A stretch of 35,470 nt of DNA from an uncultured Comamonas sp. (lineage in GTDB: Bacteria > Pseudomonadota > Gammaproteobacteria > Burkholderiales > Burkholderiaceae_C): NCBI GenBank assembly GCA_902175065.1, contig CABIIJ010000012.1, positions 1 through 35,470 on the forward strand. Direction: 5' to 3'. The notes under the pieces are model-generated. The model was not told the origin of the DNA, did not search any database, and saw only the letters and a program-made list of their open reading frames with translations. Below are positions 26,061 through 35,470 of this stretch, in pieces (position 1 is the stretch's first letter; each line of letters begins with the position of its first letter). The translations under genes and the position numbers were made by a program.

Positions 26061-26900
26061 ATGCCTTCCTCCTGGATCGACACCCACTGCCACCTGGACG
26101 CCCCGGCGTTCGCCGCCGACCGCCTTGCCGTGCGTGCCGCAGCGCGGGCGGCGGGGGTGGGGCATTGCGTGCTGGTGGCGGTGCAGCGGGGGAACTGGCA
26201 GGCGGTGCGCGATCTGGCGCACGCCACGGGGGACAGCTACGCACTGGGCATTCACCCGCTCTTTACCCCGCAGGCGCAGGAGGCGGACATCGCCGCGCTG
26301 CGGGCCATGCTGGTGCAGTGGCAGGATGACCCGCACCTGGTGGCGGTGGGGGAGATCGGGCTGGATTTTTTCGTCCCGGCCCTGGTCACGCCGCAGGCGC
26401 GGGCGCGGCAGCAGTGGTTTTATGCGCAGCAGGTGCAGCTGGCGCGGGACCTGGGCCTGCCGGTGATCGTCCATGTGCGCCAGAGCAGCGATGCGCTGCT
26501 GAAAGTCCTGCGGGCCACGCCGGTGCCGGGCGGCATTGCCCACGCCTTCAATGGCAGCAGGCAGCAGGCGCAGGCCTTCATCCAGCTGGGTTTCAAGCTG
26601 GGTTTTGGCGGGGCGATGACGTTCGAGCGGGCGCTGAAACTGCGTGATCTGGCCCGGCACTTGCCGCTGGACGGCATCGTGCTGGAAACCGATGCGCCGG
26701 ACATGCCGCCGCAGTGGCTGTACCGCACGGCGGCAGAGCGCCTGGCGGGCCAGCCCCAGGGGCGCAATACCAGTGCCGAGCTGCCGCGCATCGCCCAGGT
26801 GCTGGCCGACCTGCGCGGCATCAGTGCGTCAGCCCTGGCCCAGGCCACCGGCACCAATGCGCGGCAGGTGCTGCGGGGTCTGCCGGCGTGGGGCGAATGA
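26061..26900 (+). CDS. TatD-family metal-dependent hydrolase
   Basis: TIM-barrel metallohydrolase of 279 residues, closest in pattern to the YjjV/YcfH branch of TatD-type deoxyribonucleases. The metal-binding set is complete: His9 and His11 in DTHCHLD, Glu98 in VGEIGLDF, His138 in VIVHVRQ, His161 in IAHAFNGS and Asp211 in LETDAPD. Members are 3'-5' exonucleases or D-aminoacyl-tRNA-linked hydrolases; the exact role here is open. ATG 26061 gives MPSSWIDTHCHLD; the long upstream frame is antisense to the EamA gene and is rejected. mucD follows after 87 bp with its own sigma-E-like promoter. Confidence 0.92.
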   Translation: MPSSWIDTHCHLDAPAFAADRLAVRAAARAAGVGHCVLVAVQRGNWQAVRDLAHATGDSYALGIHPLFTPQAQEADIAALRAMLVQWQDDPHLVAVGEIGLDFFVPALVTPQARARQQWFYAQQVQLARDLGLPVIVHVRQSSDALLKVLRATPVPGGIAHAFNGSRQQAQAFIQLGFKLGFGGAMTFERALKLRDLARHLPLDGIVLETDAPDMPPQWLYRTAAERLAGQPQGRNTSAELPRIAQVLADLRGISASALAQATGTNARQVLRGLPAWGE

Positions 26901-26922
26901 AAAGATTTTTGCAATCGGCGGG

Positions 26923-26950
26923 GGAACAAAACAGCATCCTCGTTTTCTGA
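26923..26950 (+). promoter_or_regulatory. Sigma-E (RpoE)-type promoter for mucD
   Basis: GGAACAA (26923-26929), exactly 16 bp, then TCTGA (26946-26950) fits the RpoE consensus GGAACTT-N16-TCTGA/TCAAA. The implied start is about 30 bp before the mucD ATG at 26988. mucD/degP-type proteases are classic RpoE targets. Confidence 0.6.
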
Positions 26951-26987
26951 TTACCCTCATGCGATTCGATACGAAAGGATGCACACC

Positions 26988-28481
26988 ATGCGCTCTTGGC
27001 ATTTCAAACCTTTGCACGCCGCTGTTCTGTCGGCCGTCCTGCTCGGCGGGGCGGTGGCCGTCGGGGGGCATGTGCCGCTAGGCAGCGCCCAGGCACAGAG
27101 CAACCCGGTGCTGGTGCAGGGGCTGCCGGATTTCAGTCCGTTGGTGGATGCGGTGGGGCCGTCGGTGGTGAACATCCGCACCATGGAAAAGGTCAGCAGC
27201 AGCGGCGCCGGTGCGGATTTCCCCGGCTTTCCCGGCATGGACCCGGACATGCTGGAGTTCTTCCGCCGTTTCGGCCTGCCGGTGCCCGGCCTGCCGCGCC
27301 AGCAGCGCCCCGGCCCGCAGGGCGATGAGGGAGAAGACCAGCCCAGCGGCGTCGGCTCGGGTTTCATCCTGAGCGCCGACGGTTTCATCATGACGAATGC
27401 CCACGTGGTCGATGGCGCCAGCGAGGTCATCGTCACCCTGCCGGACAAGCGCGAATTCAAGGCCAAGCTCATCGGTGCGGACAAACGCACCGACGTGGCC
27501 GTGGTCAAGATCGACGCCAAGGGCCTGCCCGCTGTGAAGATCGGCGATGTGAACCGCCTGAAAGTGGGCGAATGGGTGATGGCCATTGGCTCGCCCTTCG
27601 GGCTGGAGAACACCGTCACCGCCGGCATCGTCAGCGCCAAGCAGCGCGATACGGGCGACTACCTGCCCTTCATCCAGACCGACGTGGCGATCAACCCCGG
27701 CAACTCCGGCGGGCCGCTGATCAACATGCGCGGCGAGGTGGTGGGCATCAACAGCCAGATCTATTCGCGCTCGGGCGGCTTCATGGGCATCAGCTTCGCC
27801 ATTCCGATGGACGAGGCCATCCGCGTCAGCGACCAGCTGCGGGCCACGGGCAAAGTCTCGCGCGGGCGCATCGGCGTGCAGATCGGGCCGGTGAACAAGG
27901 AGATTGCCGAATCCCTGGGCCTGGGCAGCAAAGCCTCCGGGGCCGTGGTGTCGGCGGTGGAGCCGGATTCGCCTGCCGCCAAGGCGGGGGTGCAGCCCGG
28001 CGACGTGATCACCCAGTTCAACGGCACGAAGATCGACAAGGTTTCCGACCTGCCGCGCCTGGTGGGCAATACCAAGCCGGGCAGCAAGGCGGCGCTCACC
28101 GTGTTCCGCCGGGGCAAGGAGCAGCAACTGAGCATCGTCGTGGCCGACGTGCCTGCCGATGAAACCCAGGTGGCCCAGGCCGCCGACAGCGGCCCCGCCG
28201 CCAATGCCAAGACCCTGGGCCTGCGCGTGACGGAATTGACGGCTGCGCAGAAGAAGGCCCTGGACGTCAGCGGCGGCGTGCGGGTGGCCGAGGCCACCGG
28301 CCCGGCAGCCCGTGCCGGGATGCGTGAAGGCGACGTCATCCTGGCCATTGCCAATACCGAAGTGGCCAGCGTGAAAGACTTCGAGGCGGCCCTGACCCGG
28401 GCCGACCAGCGCAAGCCCGTGAACGTGCTGGTGCGCCGCGACGAGTGGGCGCAGTACCTGCTGATCCGGCCGCAAAAGTAA
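26988..28481 (+). CDS. mucD: Periplasmic serine protease of the Do family (MucD/DegP-like)
   Basis: Envelope protease/chaperone for misfolded periplasmic proteins, 497 residues. The signal peptide ends near residue 36 (GSAQAQ). The trypsin-like triad is His139 (TNAHVVD), Asp169 (RTDVAVV) and Ser240 (NPGNSGGPL). Two PDZ domains follow (about 280-385 and 405-490). A Gly/Pro-rich loop (about 70-118) precedes the catalytic core, as in this branch. ATG 26988 is preferred to ATG 26979 because AAAGGA lies 7-8 nt before it. In related bacteria it often ends an rpoE-rseA-rseB cluster; that cluster is not in this window, but a sigma-E-type promoter is present. It is followed by lepA. Confidence 0.94.
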   Translation: MRSWHFKPLHAAVLSAVLLGGAVAVGGHVPLGSAQAQSNPVLVQGLPDFSPLVDAVGPSVVNIRTMEKVSSSGAGADFPGFPGMDPDMLEFFRRFGLPVPGLPRQQRPGPQGDEGEDQPSGVGSGFILSADGFIMTNAHVVDGASEVIVTLPDKREFKAKLIGADKRTDVAVVKIDAKGLPAVKIGDVNRLKVGEWVMAIGSPFGLENTVTAGIVSAKQRDTGDYLPFIQTDVAINPGNSGGPLINMRGEVVGINSQIYSRSGGFMGISFAIPMDEAIRVSDQLRATGKVSRGRIGVQIGPVNKEIAESLGLGSKASGAVVSAVEPDSPAAKAGVQPGDVITQFNGTKIDKVSDLPRLVGNTKPGSKAALTVFRRGKEQQLSIVVADVPADETQVAQAADSGPAANAKTLGLRVTELTAAQKKALDVSGGVRVAEATGPAARAGMREGDVILAIANTEVASVKDFEAALTRADQRKPVNVLVRRDEWAQYLLIRPQK

Positions 28482-28606
28482 GGCAACACGGGCCAGCGCA
28501 CCGGCTTGGGTAAAATGCGCTGTTTTTTTGCAGGCTCCGCCAGCCTGCGCAAAGCCCCCTGGCCTGGCCCCGGGGGCCTTCCACCTCCCAGCCTGGGTCA
28601 GAGAAC

Positions 28607-28636
28607 AAGGTGCGCTGCGCGGGCGCACCTTTTTTT
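28607..28636 (+). terminator. Terminator-like hairpin in the lepA leader
   Basis: AAGGTGCGC, a 7-nt loop, GCGCACCTT and a run of seven or eight T form a strong terminator 27 bp before the lepA start. Upstream are a TAAAAT box (28511-28516) and a GCAGGCT/AGCCTGC stem (28530-28548). It either ends mucD transcription or acts as an attenuator for lepA and the genes after it. Confidence 0.7.
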
Positions 28637-28662
28637 ATCCGGGCGCACTTTTGAAGTTGTTG

Positions 28663-30471
<1,809 letters not shown>

Positions 30472-30476
30472 ACCCT

Positions 30477-31451
30477 ATGAAAACCATGCCCGCCCTCACC
30501 GCCGTGGTGCTGGCCGCGTTCGTGGGCTATATCGGCGCCTGGTACACCGGGGCGATCGAGGGCAACTTTGCCCTGCTCATGTTCCTGGCGACCTTGGTCA
30601 CCGGCCTGTACTGGCTGGCAGAGAAATTCCTGTTCCTGCCCCGGCGCAAGCGCGACGCCGAAAAATTGCAGCAGGAGGCGCAGGCGCGGCGCGAGCAGTT
30701 GCAGCGCCAGGGCATTGCCCAGCACGACGTGGACGTGAGCGAGGGCCAGCAGCGCATCCTGCGCCAGCCCTGGTGGCTGGACTGGACGGCGGGGCTGTTC
30801 CCGGTGCTGCTGGTGGTGTTCGTGCTGCGCTCGTTCCTGTTCGAGCCGTTCAAGATTCCCTCCGGCTCGATGATCCCCACGCTGCTTGTGGGCGACCTGA
30901 TCCTGGTGAACAAATTCACCTACGGCGTGCGCCTGCCGGTCATCAACAAAAAGGTCACCGAAGGCCAGGCCGTGCAGCGTGGCGACGTGATCGTGTTCCG
31001 CTACCCGCCCCAGCCCAGCCTAGACTACATCAAGCGCGTGGTCGGCCTGCCCGGCGACAAGGTGGAATACCTGAACAAGCGCCTGCGCATCAACGGCCAG
31101 GACATCGCCGTCGCGCCGCTGCCGGACTTTTTCGACACCGACGCCATGCGCTACTTCCAGCAGTTCGAGGAAAACCTGGGCACGCAGCCGCATCGCCTGC
31201 TCAACACCCAGGGCGTGCCCGGCTTCATCCAGGGCGCTGCCGAGTTTGCCGGGCGTGACCAATGCGTCTACAGCGTCGAGGGCGTGACCTGCACCGTGCC
31301 GCAGGGCCAGTATTTCGTCATGGGCGACAACCGCGACAATTCGCTGGATTCGCGCTATTGGGGCTTCGTGCCGGACGAGAACCTGGTTGGGCGAGCCTTT
31401 TTCGTCTGGATGAATTTCGGTAACCTCAAGCGCATCGGCAGTTTCCAGTGA
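30477..31451 (+). CDS. lepB: Signal peptidase I
   Basis: Membrane-bound leader peptidase, 324 residues, slightly longer than many. Two N-terminal helices (about 5-22 and 30-50) and a charged cytoplasmic loop precede a third helix (104-120) and the periplasmic catalytic domain. The Ser/Lys dyad is Ser131 in PSGSMIPTLLVGD and Lys186 in DYIKRVVGLPGDK; GDNRDNSLDSRYWG is the C-terminal signature. ATG 30477 is chosen because GGAGGA (30462-30467) is 9 nt before it; the ATG at 30468 abuts that site directly. Adjacency to lepA is classical. Confidence 0.96.
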   Translation: MKTMPALTAVVLAAFVGYIGAWYTGAIEGNFALLMFLATLVTGLYWLAEKFLFLPRRKRDAEKLQQEAQARREQLQRQGIAQHDVDVSEGQQRILRQPWWLDWTAGLFPVLLVVFVLRSFLFEPFKIPSGSMIPTLLVGDLILVNKFTYGVRLPVINKKVTEGQAVQRGDVIVFRYPPQPSLDYIKRVVGLPGDKVEYLNKRLRINGQDIAVAPLPDFFDTDAMRYFQQFEENLGTQPHRLLNTQGVPGFIQGAAEFAGRDQCVYSVEGVTCTVPQGQYFVMGDNRDNSLDSRYWGFVPDENLVGRAFFVWMNFGNLKRIGSFQ

Positions 31452-31483
31452 GCGCAGTTTCCACCCACCGAGGGAGTTTTCCT

Positions 31484-31837
31484 ATGCAACGTAGCCTTCG
31501 TCGCCAGCGCGGCCTGTCCTTTGTTTCCGTCGTACTGATCGGTGCAGCGCTGGTGGCTGCGTTTGCCATCGGCGGCCAGTCGGTGCCCATCTTTGCCGAG
31601 CACATGGCGGTGCAGAAAGCCGCGCAGAAAGCGGCCAACGAGGCCACCAGCGTGGCCGAACTGCGGGCCGCGTTCGACCGCTCGGCCAGTATCGACGAGA
31701 TCAAGGCCATCACCGGCATGGATCTGGAAATCGACAAGCAGGGCGAGCGCTTCACGGCCAGCTATGCCTACGAGCGGGAAATCTCCCTGGTCGGCCCGGC
31801 CTACCTGGTCTACCGCTTCCAGGGCAGTACCAAATAA
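31484..31837 (+). CDS. DUF4845 membrane protein with a prepilin-like N-terminus
   Basis: 117 residues from ATG 31484, which has GAGGGAG 7 nt before it (a GTG at 31448 is less likely). The N-terminus MQRSLRRQRG then LSFVSVVLIGAALVAAFAIGG looks like a type III (prepilin-like) leader: a basic stretch, a glycine, and a hydrophobic helix. The rest (DEIKAITGMDLEIDKQGERF, SYAYEREISLVGPAYLVYRF) is the DUF4845 domain commonly found between lepB and rnc in betaproteobacteria. Function is unknown. There is no Glu at position +5 of the putative mature protein (S-V-V instead), so classical pilin processing is not assured. Confidence 0.8.
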   Translation: MQRSLRRQRGLSFVSVVLIGAALVAAFAIGGQSVPIFAEHMAVQKAAQKAANEATSVAELRAAFDRSASIDEIKAITGMDLEIDKQGERFTASYAYEREISLVGPAYLVYRFQGSTK

Positions 31838-31860
31838 ACCGCCACGCCAACCACCACGCA

Positions 31861-32547
31861 ATGCACGAAGCCCTGGATGCCTTGCAGCAGAAGCTGCGTT
31901 ACCGCTTTGACGATGTGCGCCTGCTGCAGCGGGCGCTGACGCACCGCAGCTTCAGCAGCGACCACAACGAGCGCCTGGAATTTCTGGGCGATTCGGTGCT
32001 GGGGCTGGCCATCTCCAGCTGGCTGTACCGCAAGCTGGCCGATCTGACCGAGGGCGACCTGTCCCGCGCCCGCTCCAATCTGGTCAAGGAAGGCAGCCTG
32101 TACCAGCTGGCCCTGCAACTGGGCCTGCCCGAGCTGCTGCGCCTGGGCGAGGGCGAGGCCCGCTCCGGCGGCAAGCGCCGCCCCTCCATCCTGGCCGATG
32201 CGGTCGAAGCCCTGCTGGGCGCGGTGTACCTGGAGGCGGGCTTTGCCGCTGCCGAGCAGGTCGTCCACCAATTGTTCGACAAGGTGGACATCACCCCGCA
32301 GATGCAGGCCGTCGGCAAAGACCCGAAAACCGCCCTGCAGGAATGGCTGCAGGGCCGGCGCATGGCGTTGCCGCAATACAGCGTGGAAAAAATCAGCGGC
32401 GCAGCGCACAAACAAACCTTTACCGTGGCCTGCATGATTCCCGCCCTGCGCCTGGGTGCCAAGGGCCAGGGCCACAGCCGCCGCACCGGCGAACAGGCAG
32501 CGGCGGCGGCCATGTTGCAACTCTTGCAGGACAAACATCCCTCATGA
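31861..32547 (+). CDS. rnc: Ribonuclease III
   Basis: Double-strand-specific endoribonuclease processing rRNA precursors and many mRNAs. 228 residues, normal. The catalytic signature [16 protein letters not shown] (about 36-51) and the second acidic cluster in [20 protein letters not shown] (Asp and Glu metal ligands) are intact. A dsRNA-binding domain occupies about 155-225 ([32 protein letters not shown]). Its TGA overlaps the era ATG. The palindromic repeats in this operon region are possible RNase III substrates, but that is inference. Confidence 0.98.
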   Translation: MHEALDALQQKLRYRFDDVRLLQRALTHRSFSSDHNERLEFLGDSVLGLAISSWLYRKLADLTEGDLSRARSNLVKEGSLYQLALQLGLPELLRLGEGEARSGGKRRPSILADAVEALLGAVYLEAGFAAAEQVVHQLFDKVDITPQMQAVGKDPKTALQEWLQGRRMALPQYSVEKISGAAHKQTFTVACMIPALRLGAKGQGHSRRTGEQAAAAAMLQLLQDKHPS

Positions 32548-33725
32548 CCAATAAAAAAATAGCTTCTTCCACTGATAAATCCAAGGTTTCAGCACCAAAA
32601 CAATCTAAAAACAAGGCTGGACAAGCGCAAGAAGCTCCTGTTTCCAAGAACTTCCCCGCCGTCACCCCGGCGGGCCAAAGCATGGCCGAGCTGGACGCCA
32701 TGCTGGCTGCCGCCAAGTCCGGCGCCAGCGTGGCGCGGCTGCCCGGCGCTGCGGACGCCCCGGCCAATGCGGCGCAGGGGGCCGATGACACCGCCGCCGA
32801 TGCCCCGCCCCCGCGCAGCTACGCGCCCGAGGAGCAGCGCTGCGGCCTGATCGCCATCGTCGGCAAGCCCAACGTGGGCAAGTCCACGCTGATGAACGCG
32901 CTGGTGGGGCAGAAAATCTCCATCACCAGCCGCAAGGCGCAGACCACGCGCCACCGCATCACCGGCATCCGCACGCGGGAGGAGACGCAGTTCGTCTTCG
33001 TCGACACCCCCGGCTTCCAGACCAAGCACAGCACGGCGCTGAACAAATCGCTGAACAAGACCGTCATGGGCGCCATCGGCGACGTGGATCTGATCCTGTT
33101 CGTGGTCGAGGCGGGCAGCTTCACCCTGGCCGATGCCAAGGTGCTGTCGCTGTTCAAGCCCGGCATCCCCACGCTGCTGATTGCCAACAAGCTCGACCGC
33201 GTGCACCGCCGCGGTGAAATCGCCCCCTGGCTGCGCGACATGCAGGAGCGCCACCCGTTTGCCGAATTCGTCCCCATGTCGGCCAAGAAGCGCGACGACA
33301 TCCAGCGCCTGCTGGGCATCTGCGCCCCCTACCTGCCGCAGCAGCCGTGGTTCTACGGCGCGGACGAACTGACCGACCGCAGCGAGAAATTCCTGGCCTC
33401 CGAGACGGTGCGCGAAAAGCTGTTCCGCTTCACCGGCGACGAGCTGCCCTACACCTCCACCGTGGTCATCGACAAGTTCGAGGAAGAACCCAGCGCCCAG
33501 CATGGCCGCTTCATGCGCATTGCCGCCACCATCGTGGTCGAGCGCGACGGGCACAAGGCCATGGTCATCGGCGCGGGCGGCGAGCGCCTGAAAATGATCA
33601 GCACCGAGGCACGGCAGGAGCTGGAGAAGCTGCTCAATGCCAAGGTGTTCCTGGAAGTGTGGGTGAAAGTGCGCTCCGGCTGGGCCGACGACGCGGCCCG
33701 CGTCAAATCCTTCGGCTACGAGTAA
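32544..33725 (+). CDS. era: GTPase Era with a repeat-derived N-terminal extension
   Basis: Ribosome-assembly GTPase that binds the 3' end of 16S rRNA. 393 residues against about 300 for most Era proteins. The G domain starts near residue 100: G1 GKPNVGKST (107-115), switch region [12 protein letters not shown]3 DTPGF, G4 NKLD. The KH domain (about 300-375) has [13 protein letters not shown]. The extra 100 residues are low-complexity (Lys, Ser, Ala, Pro). Codons 4-34 ([20 protein letters not shown] and the following ten residues) coincide with copy 6 of the dispersed palindrome. ATG 32544 overlaps the rnc stop (ATGA). A later start at Met47 (AGQSMAELD) is possible and would exclude the repeat. 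Confidence 0.95.
   Translation: MTNKKIASSTDKSKVSAPKQSKNKAGQAQEAPVSKNFPAVTPAGQSMAELDAMLAAAKSGASVARLPGAADAPANAAQGADDTAADAPPPRSYAPEEQRCGLIAIVGKPNVGKSTLMNALVGQKISITSRKAQTTRHRITGIRTREETQFVFVDTPGFQTKHSTALNKSLNKTVMGAIGDVDLILFVVEAGSFTLADAKVLSLFKPGIPTLLIANKLDRVHRRGEIAPWLRDMQERHPFAEFVPMSAKKRDDIQRLLGICAPYLPQQPWFYGADELTDRSEKFLASETVREKLFRFTGDELPYTSTVVIDKFEEEPSAQHGRFMRIAATIVVERDGHKAMVIGAGGERLKMISTEARQELEKLLNAKVFLEVWVKVRSGWADDAARVKSFGYE
32553..32643. repeat. Dispersed palindromic repeat, copy 6, inside era
   Basis: Left arm AAAAAAATAGCTTCTTCCACT, centre with AAGGTTTCAGCACC, right arm ACAAGCGCAAGAAGCTCCTG. The 17 nt AGCGCAAGAAGCTCCTG (32624-32640) are identical to copy 5. It is AT-rich compared with the surrounding coding DNA and lies wholly within the annotated era frame, which remains open through it. 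Confidence 0.7.
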
Positions 33726-33741
33726 AGGCAGCGCCTACACC

Positions 33742-34512
33742 ATGGCCAGCGCCCAGCGCGTGAGCGATGAGCCCGCGTTCATCCTGCACCGCTACGACTG
33801 GAGCGAATCCAGCCTGATTCTGGAAACCCTCACCCGCCACCGGGGCCGCGTGGCGCTGGTGGCCAAGGGCGCAAAAAAGCACACCTCCAACTTCCGCCCC
33901 GTACTGCTGGGCCTGCAGCCGCTGCGCCTGACCTACACCCTGGCGGGCAGCGGCCAGGCCGACATCCACACCCTGCGCGGCGCGGAATGGGCGGGCGGCC
34001 ACATCATGCCCATGGGCGAGCGCCTGCTGGCCGGGCTGTATGTGAATGAGCTGCTCATGCGCCTGCTGGCCCGCGACGACCCGTATGCCTACCTGTTCGA
34101 CGTCTACGCCGCCCTCATCAAGCTGCTGGCCACCCAGCACGACGTGGTGCAGGAACCGGCGCTGCGGGCCTTCGAGCTGATCTTGCTGCGCGAGCTGGGC
34201 CTGTTGCCCGCCCTGAACGCGCAGACCATGAATTTGCAGCCCTTGCAGCCGCAAGCCCCCTACGTGCTGGCCCCGGAAGCGGGCCTGCGCCCCTTTGCCG
34301 CCCAGCACGACCGCATTGCCCTGACCGGGGCGCAGTGGCAGGCGCTGGAGCACGCCCTGGGCCAGGAACAGCGCAGCTTTGCCCCGGTGCTGGGCGTGTG
34401 CGCCCCCCTGGCCGCTGCATTGAAAGCGCAATTGCGCACCGTGCTGCAATTTCATTGCGGAAGTCCTATGCTGCGCACACGCCAGTTGATGATGGATCTA
34501 CAAGCCTTATGA
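33742..34512 (+). CDS. recO: DNA repair protein RecO
   Basis: RecFOR mediator that helps load RecA on gapped DNA. 256 residues, normal. The N-terminal OB fold carries [34 protein letters not shown] (opening of the family), and the helical C-terminal half has [31 protein letters not shown] and the final [13 protein letters not shown]. It follows era by 16 bp, and its stop overlaps the pdxJ start as ATGA. RecJ of the same pathway is encoded elsewhere in the window. Confidence 0.96.
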   Translation: MASAQRVSDEPAFILHRYDWSESSLILETLTRHRGRVALVAKGAKKHTSNFRPVLLGLQPLRLTYTLAGSGQADIHTLRGAEWAGGHIMPMGERLLAGLYVNELLMRLLARDDPYAYLFDVYAALIKLLATQHDVVQEPALRAFELILLRELGLLPALNAQTMNLQPLQPQAPYVLAPEAGLRPFAAQHDRIALTGAQWQALEHALGQEQRSFAPVLGVCAPLAAALKAQLRTVLQFHCGSPMLRTRQLMMDLQAL

Positions 34513-35315
34513 CCCCACCTGCCGCCTCCACTCACCCCTCCGCACCCGCCATCCGCACCGCCCTGTCGGTGAATGTGAACAAAGTCGCCCTGGTGCGCAA
34601 CACGCGCCACCTGGGCATCCCCTCGGTCGCCCGCGCGGCGTTGCAGTGCCTGGAGGCGGGCGCCCAGGGCATCACCGTCCATCCGCGCCCCGATGGCCGC
34701 CATATCCGTAGCAGCGATGTGTACGAGCTGGCCGGGCTGCTGCAATCCTGGCCCGAGGCGGAATTCAACATCGAAGGCAACCCCACGCAGAACCTGATGG
34801 ACTTCATCCGCCAGGTGCGCCCGCAGCAGGCCACCTTCGTGCCCGACAGCGAAGACCAGTTCACCAGCGACCACGGCTGGAACTTCCCGCAGGACGCCGA
34901 GCGCCTGCGCCCCCTGATCGCCGAATGCCGCAGCCTGGGCGTGCGCGTGAGCCTGTTCATGGACCCGCTGCCCGAGCAGATGGCCGCCGCCCGGGCCGTC
35001 GGCGCCGACCGCATCGAGCTGTATACCGAACCCTATGCCGCCGCCTGGGGCACGCCCGCGCAGGCCGCGCAATTGCAGCGCTACACCCAGGCGGCGCAGG
35101 CCGCCGTGGCGGCAGGCCTGGGCATCAACGCCGGGCACGACCTGAACCGCGACAACCTCTCGGCCTTCGTCGCCGCCGTGCCGGGGCTGCTGGAGGTGTC
35201 CATCGGCCACGCCTTCATTGCCGACGCGCTGGAGCTGGGCTACACCGACACCGTGCGGGCCTACCAGCGCTGCATCGACCAGGGAATGCAGGAGCGCAAG
35301 CTGCTGCATCCCTAA
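34509..35315 (+). CDS. pdxJ: Pyridoxine 5'-phosphate synthase
   Basis: Last step of DXP-dependent vitamin B6 synthesis: condenses 3-amino-1-hydroxyacetone phosphate with deoxyxylulose phosphate. 268 residues, with an N-terminal Pro/Ala-rich extension of about 15 residues before [18 protein letters not shown]-barrel motifs are intact: [26 protein letters not shown], a [15 protein letters not shown] loop, [24 protein letters not shown] and [12 protein letters not shown]. It is coupled to recO. The stop TAA is the first codon of a repeat (35313 onwards), so the 3' end may have been rebuilt by insertion of that element. acpS, often next in this series, is not in the window. Confidence 0.96.
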   Translation: MTPPAASTHPSAPAIRTALSVNVNKVALVRNTRHLGIPSVARAALQCLEAGAQGITVHPRPDGRHIRSSDVYELAGLLQSWPEAEFNIEGNPTQNLMDFIRQVRPQQATFVPDSEDQFTSDHGWNFPQDAERLRPLIAECRSLGVRVSLFMDPLPEQMAAARAVGADRIELYTEPYAAAWGTPAQAAQLQRYTQAAQAAVAAGLGINAGHDLNRDNLSAFVAAVPGLLEVSIGHAFIADALELGYTDTVRAYQRCIDQGMQERKLLHP

Positions 35316-35470
35316 GAACCTGTTTACGATCTTTTCATGGTGCCCGCAAGGCAGCAAAAAGCCGCAATCCAGGCGCGTGCCGCAGGCCAGGCTGGTGGCC
35401 TGGTCAAGGTACGCAACGACGAGTGCGGTTTTTTGCTGCCTTGCCCGAAGGGTTGCCCCGCCAAGACAGC
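35313..35470. repeat. Structured repeat after pdxJ, cut by the right edge
   Basis: It begins with TAAGAACCTGTTTACGATCT, related to the copy at 22113-22133. GCAAGGCAGCAAAAAGCCGCA-type arms follow: 35346-35366 and 35424-35444 are complementary over 21 nt with one mismatch, and a smaller CAGGCC/GGCCTG stem lies between them. No coding frame is evident. It looks like a repeat or mobile-element end, and its other boundary is outside the window. Confidence 0.6.

Overview
The window is high-GC, densely packed chromosomal DNA from a betaproteobacterium, most likely a Comamonadaceae member (Burkholderiales). This rests on gene order (hemA-prfA-prmC-grxD; mucD-lepA-lepB-DUF4845-rnc-era-recO-pdxJ; rpfE-like-recJ), on protein features, and on dispersed intergenic palindromes of a kind I recall from that family. 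No tRNA, rRNA, CRISPR array or intact transposase gene was seen.

Layout. 1-1.07 kb: 3' part of an ATPase-linked PD-(D/E)XK nuclease-like gene cut by the left edge. 1.2-4.4 kb (minus): gltIJKL, a glutamate/aspartate ABC importer. 4.55-8.6 kb: a HypT-like LysR regulator divergent from a TRAP transporter (dctQ, dctM, dctP), with two overlapping T-N11-A boxes between them. 8.7-10.3 kb (minus): a chemoreceptor. 10.5-16.6 kb: a small membrane protein divergent from hemA across an FNR-like box, then prfA, a three-gene insert (Xre/DUF2384 antitoxin, RES toxin, Mrr-type nuclease), prmC and grxD. 16.6-18.2 kb: a MITE-like palindrome, a terminator and paeA (ytfL). 18.2-22.0 kb (minus): pyrC, recJ and an rpfE-like gene. 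22.1-22.5 kb: an N-terminally truncated GGDEF remnant. 22.6-24.95 kb: lolC, lolD and a thioredoxin-like gene. 25.0-26.0 kb (minus): an EamA transporter. 26.06-35.3 kb: a TatD-family hydrolase, then mucD behind a sigma-E-like promoter, lepA, lepB, DUF4845, rnc, era, recO and pdxJ, many with ATGA overlaps. The right edge lies inside another structured repeat.

Most unusual points. (1) The toxin-antitoxin plus Mrr module sits between prfA and prmC, which are normally adjacent, and joins prmC with only 2 nt between stop and start, so a release-factor methyltransferase gene may be read from an autoregulated toxin-antitoxin promoter. (2) Six copies of an about 80-90 bp imperfect palindrome (arms near GAGCTGCT...AGAAGCTC, centre near TTTCA-N-TGAAA) lie in the window; three run into coding sequence, forming part of the era N-terminal extension, the C-terminus of the rpfE-like protein and the C-terminus of the EamA protein. 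(3) A 76-bp CTAG-flanked MITE-like element follows grxD. (4) A second repeat family begins exactly at the TAA stop of both pdxJ and the GGDEF remnant. The two transporter systems, the chemoreceptor and the Lol exporter suggest a motile organism living on organic and amino acids, but that is inference.
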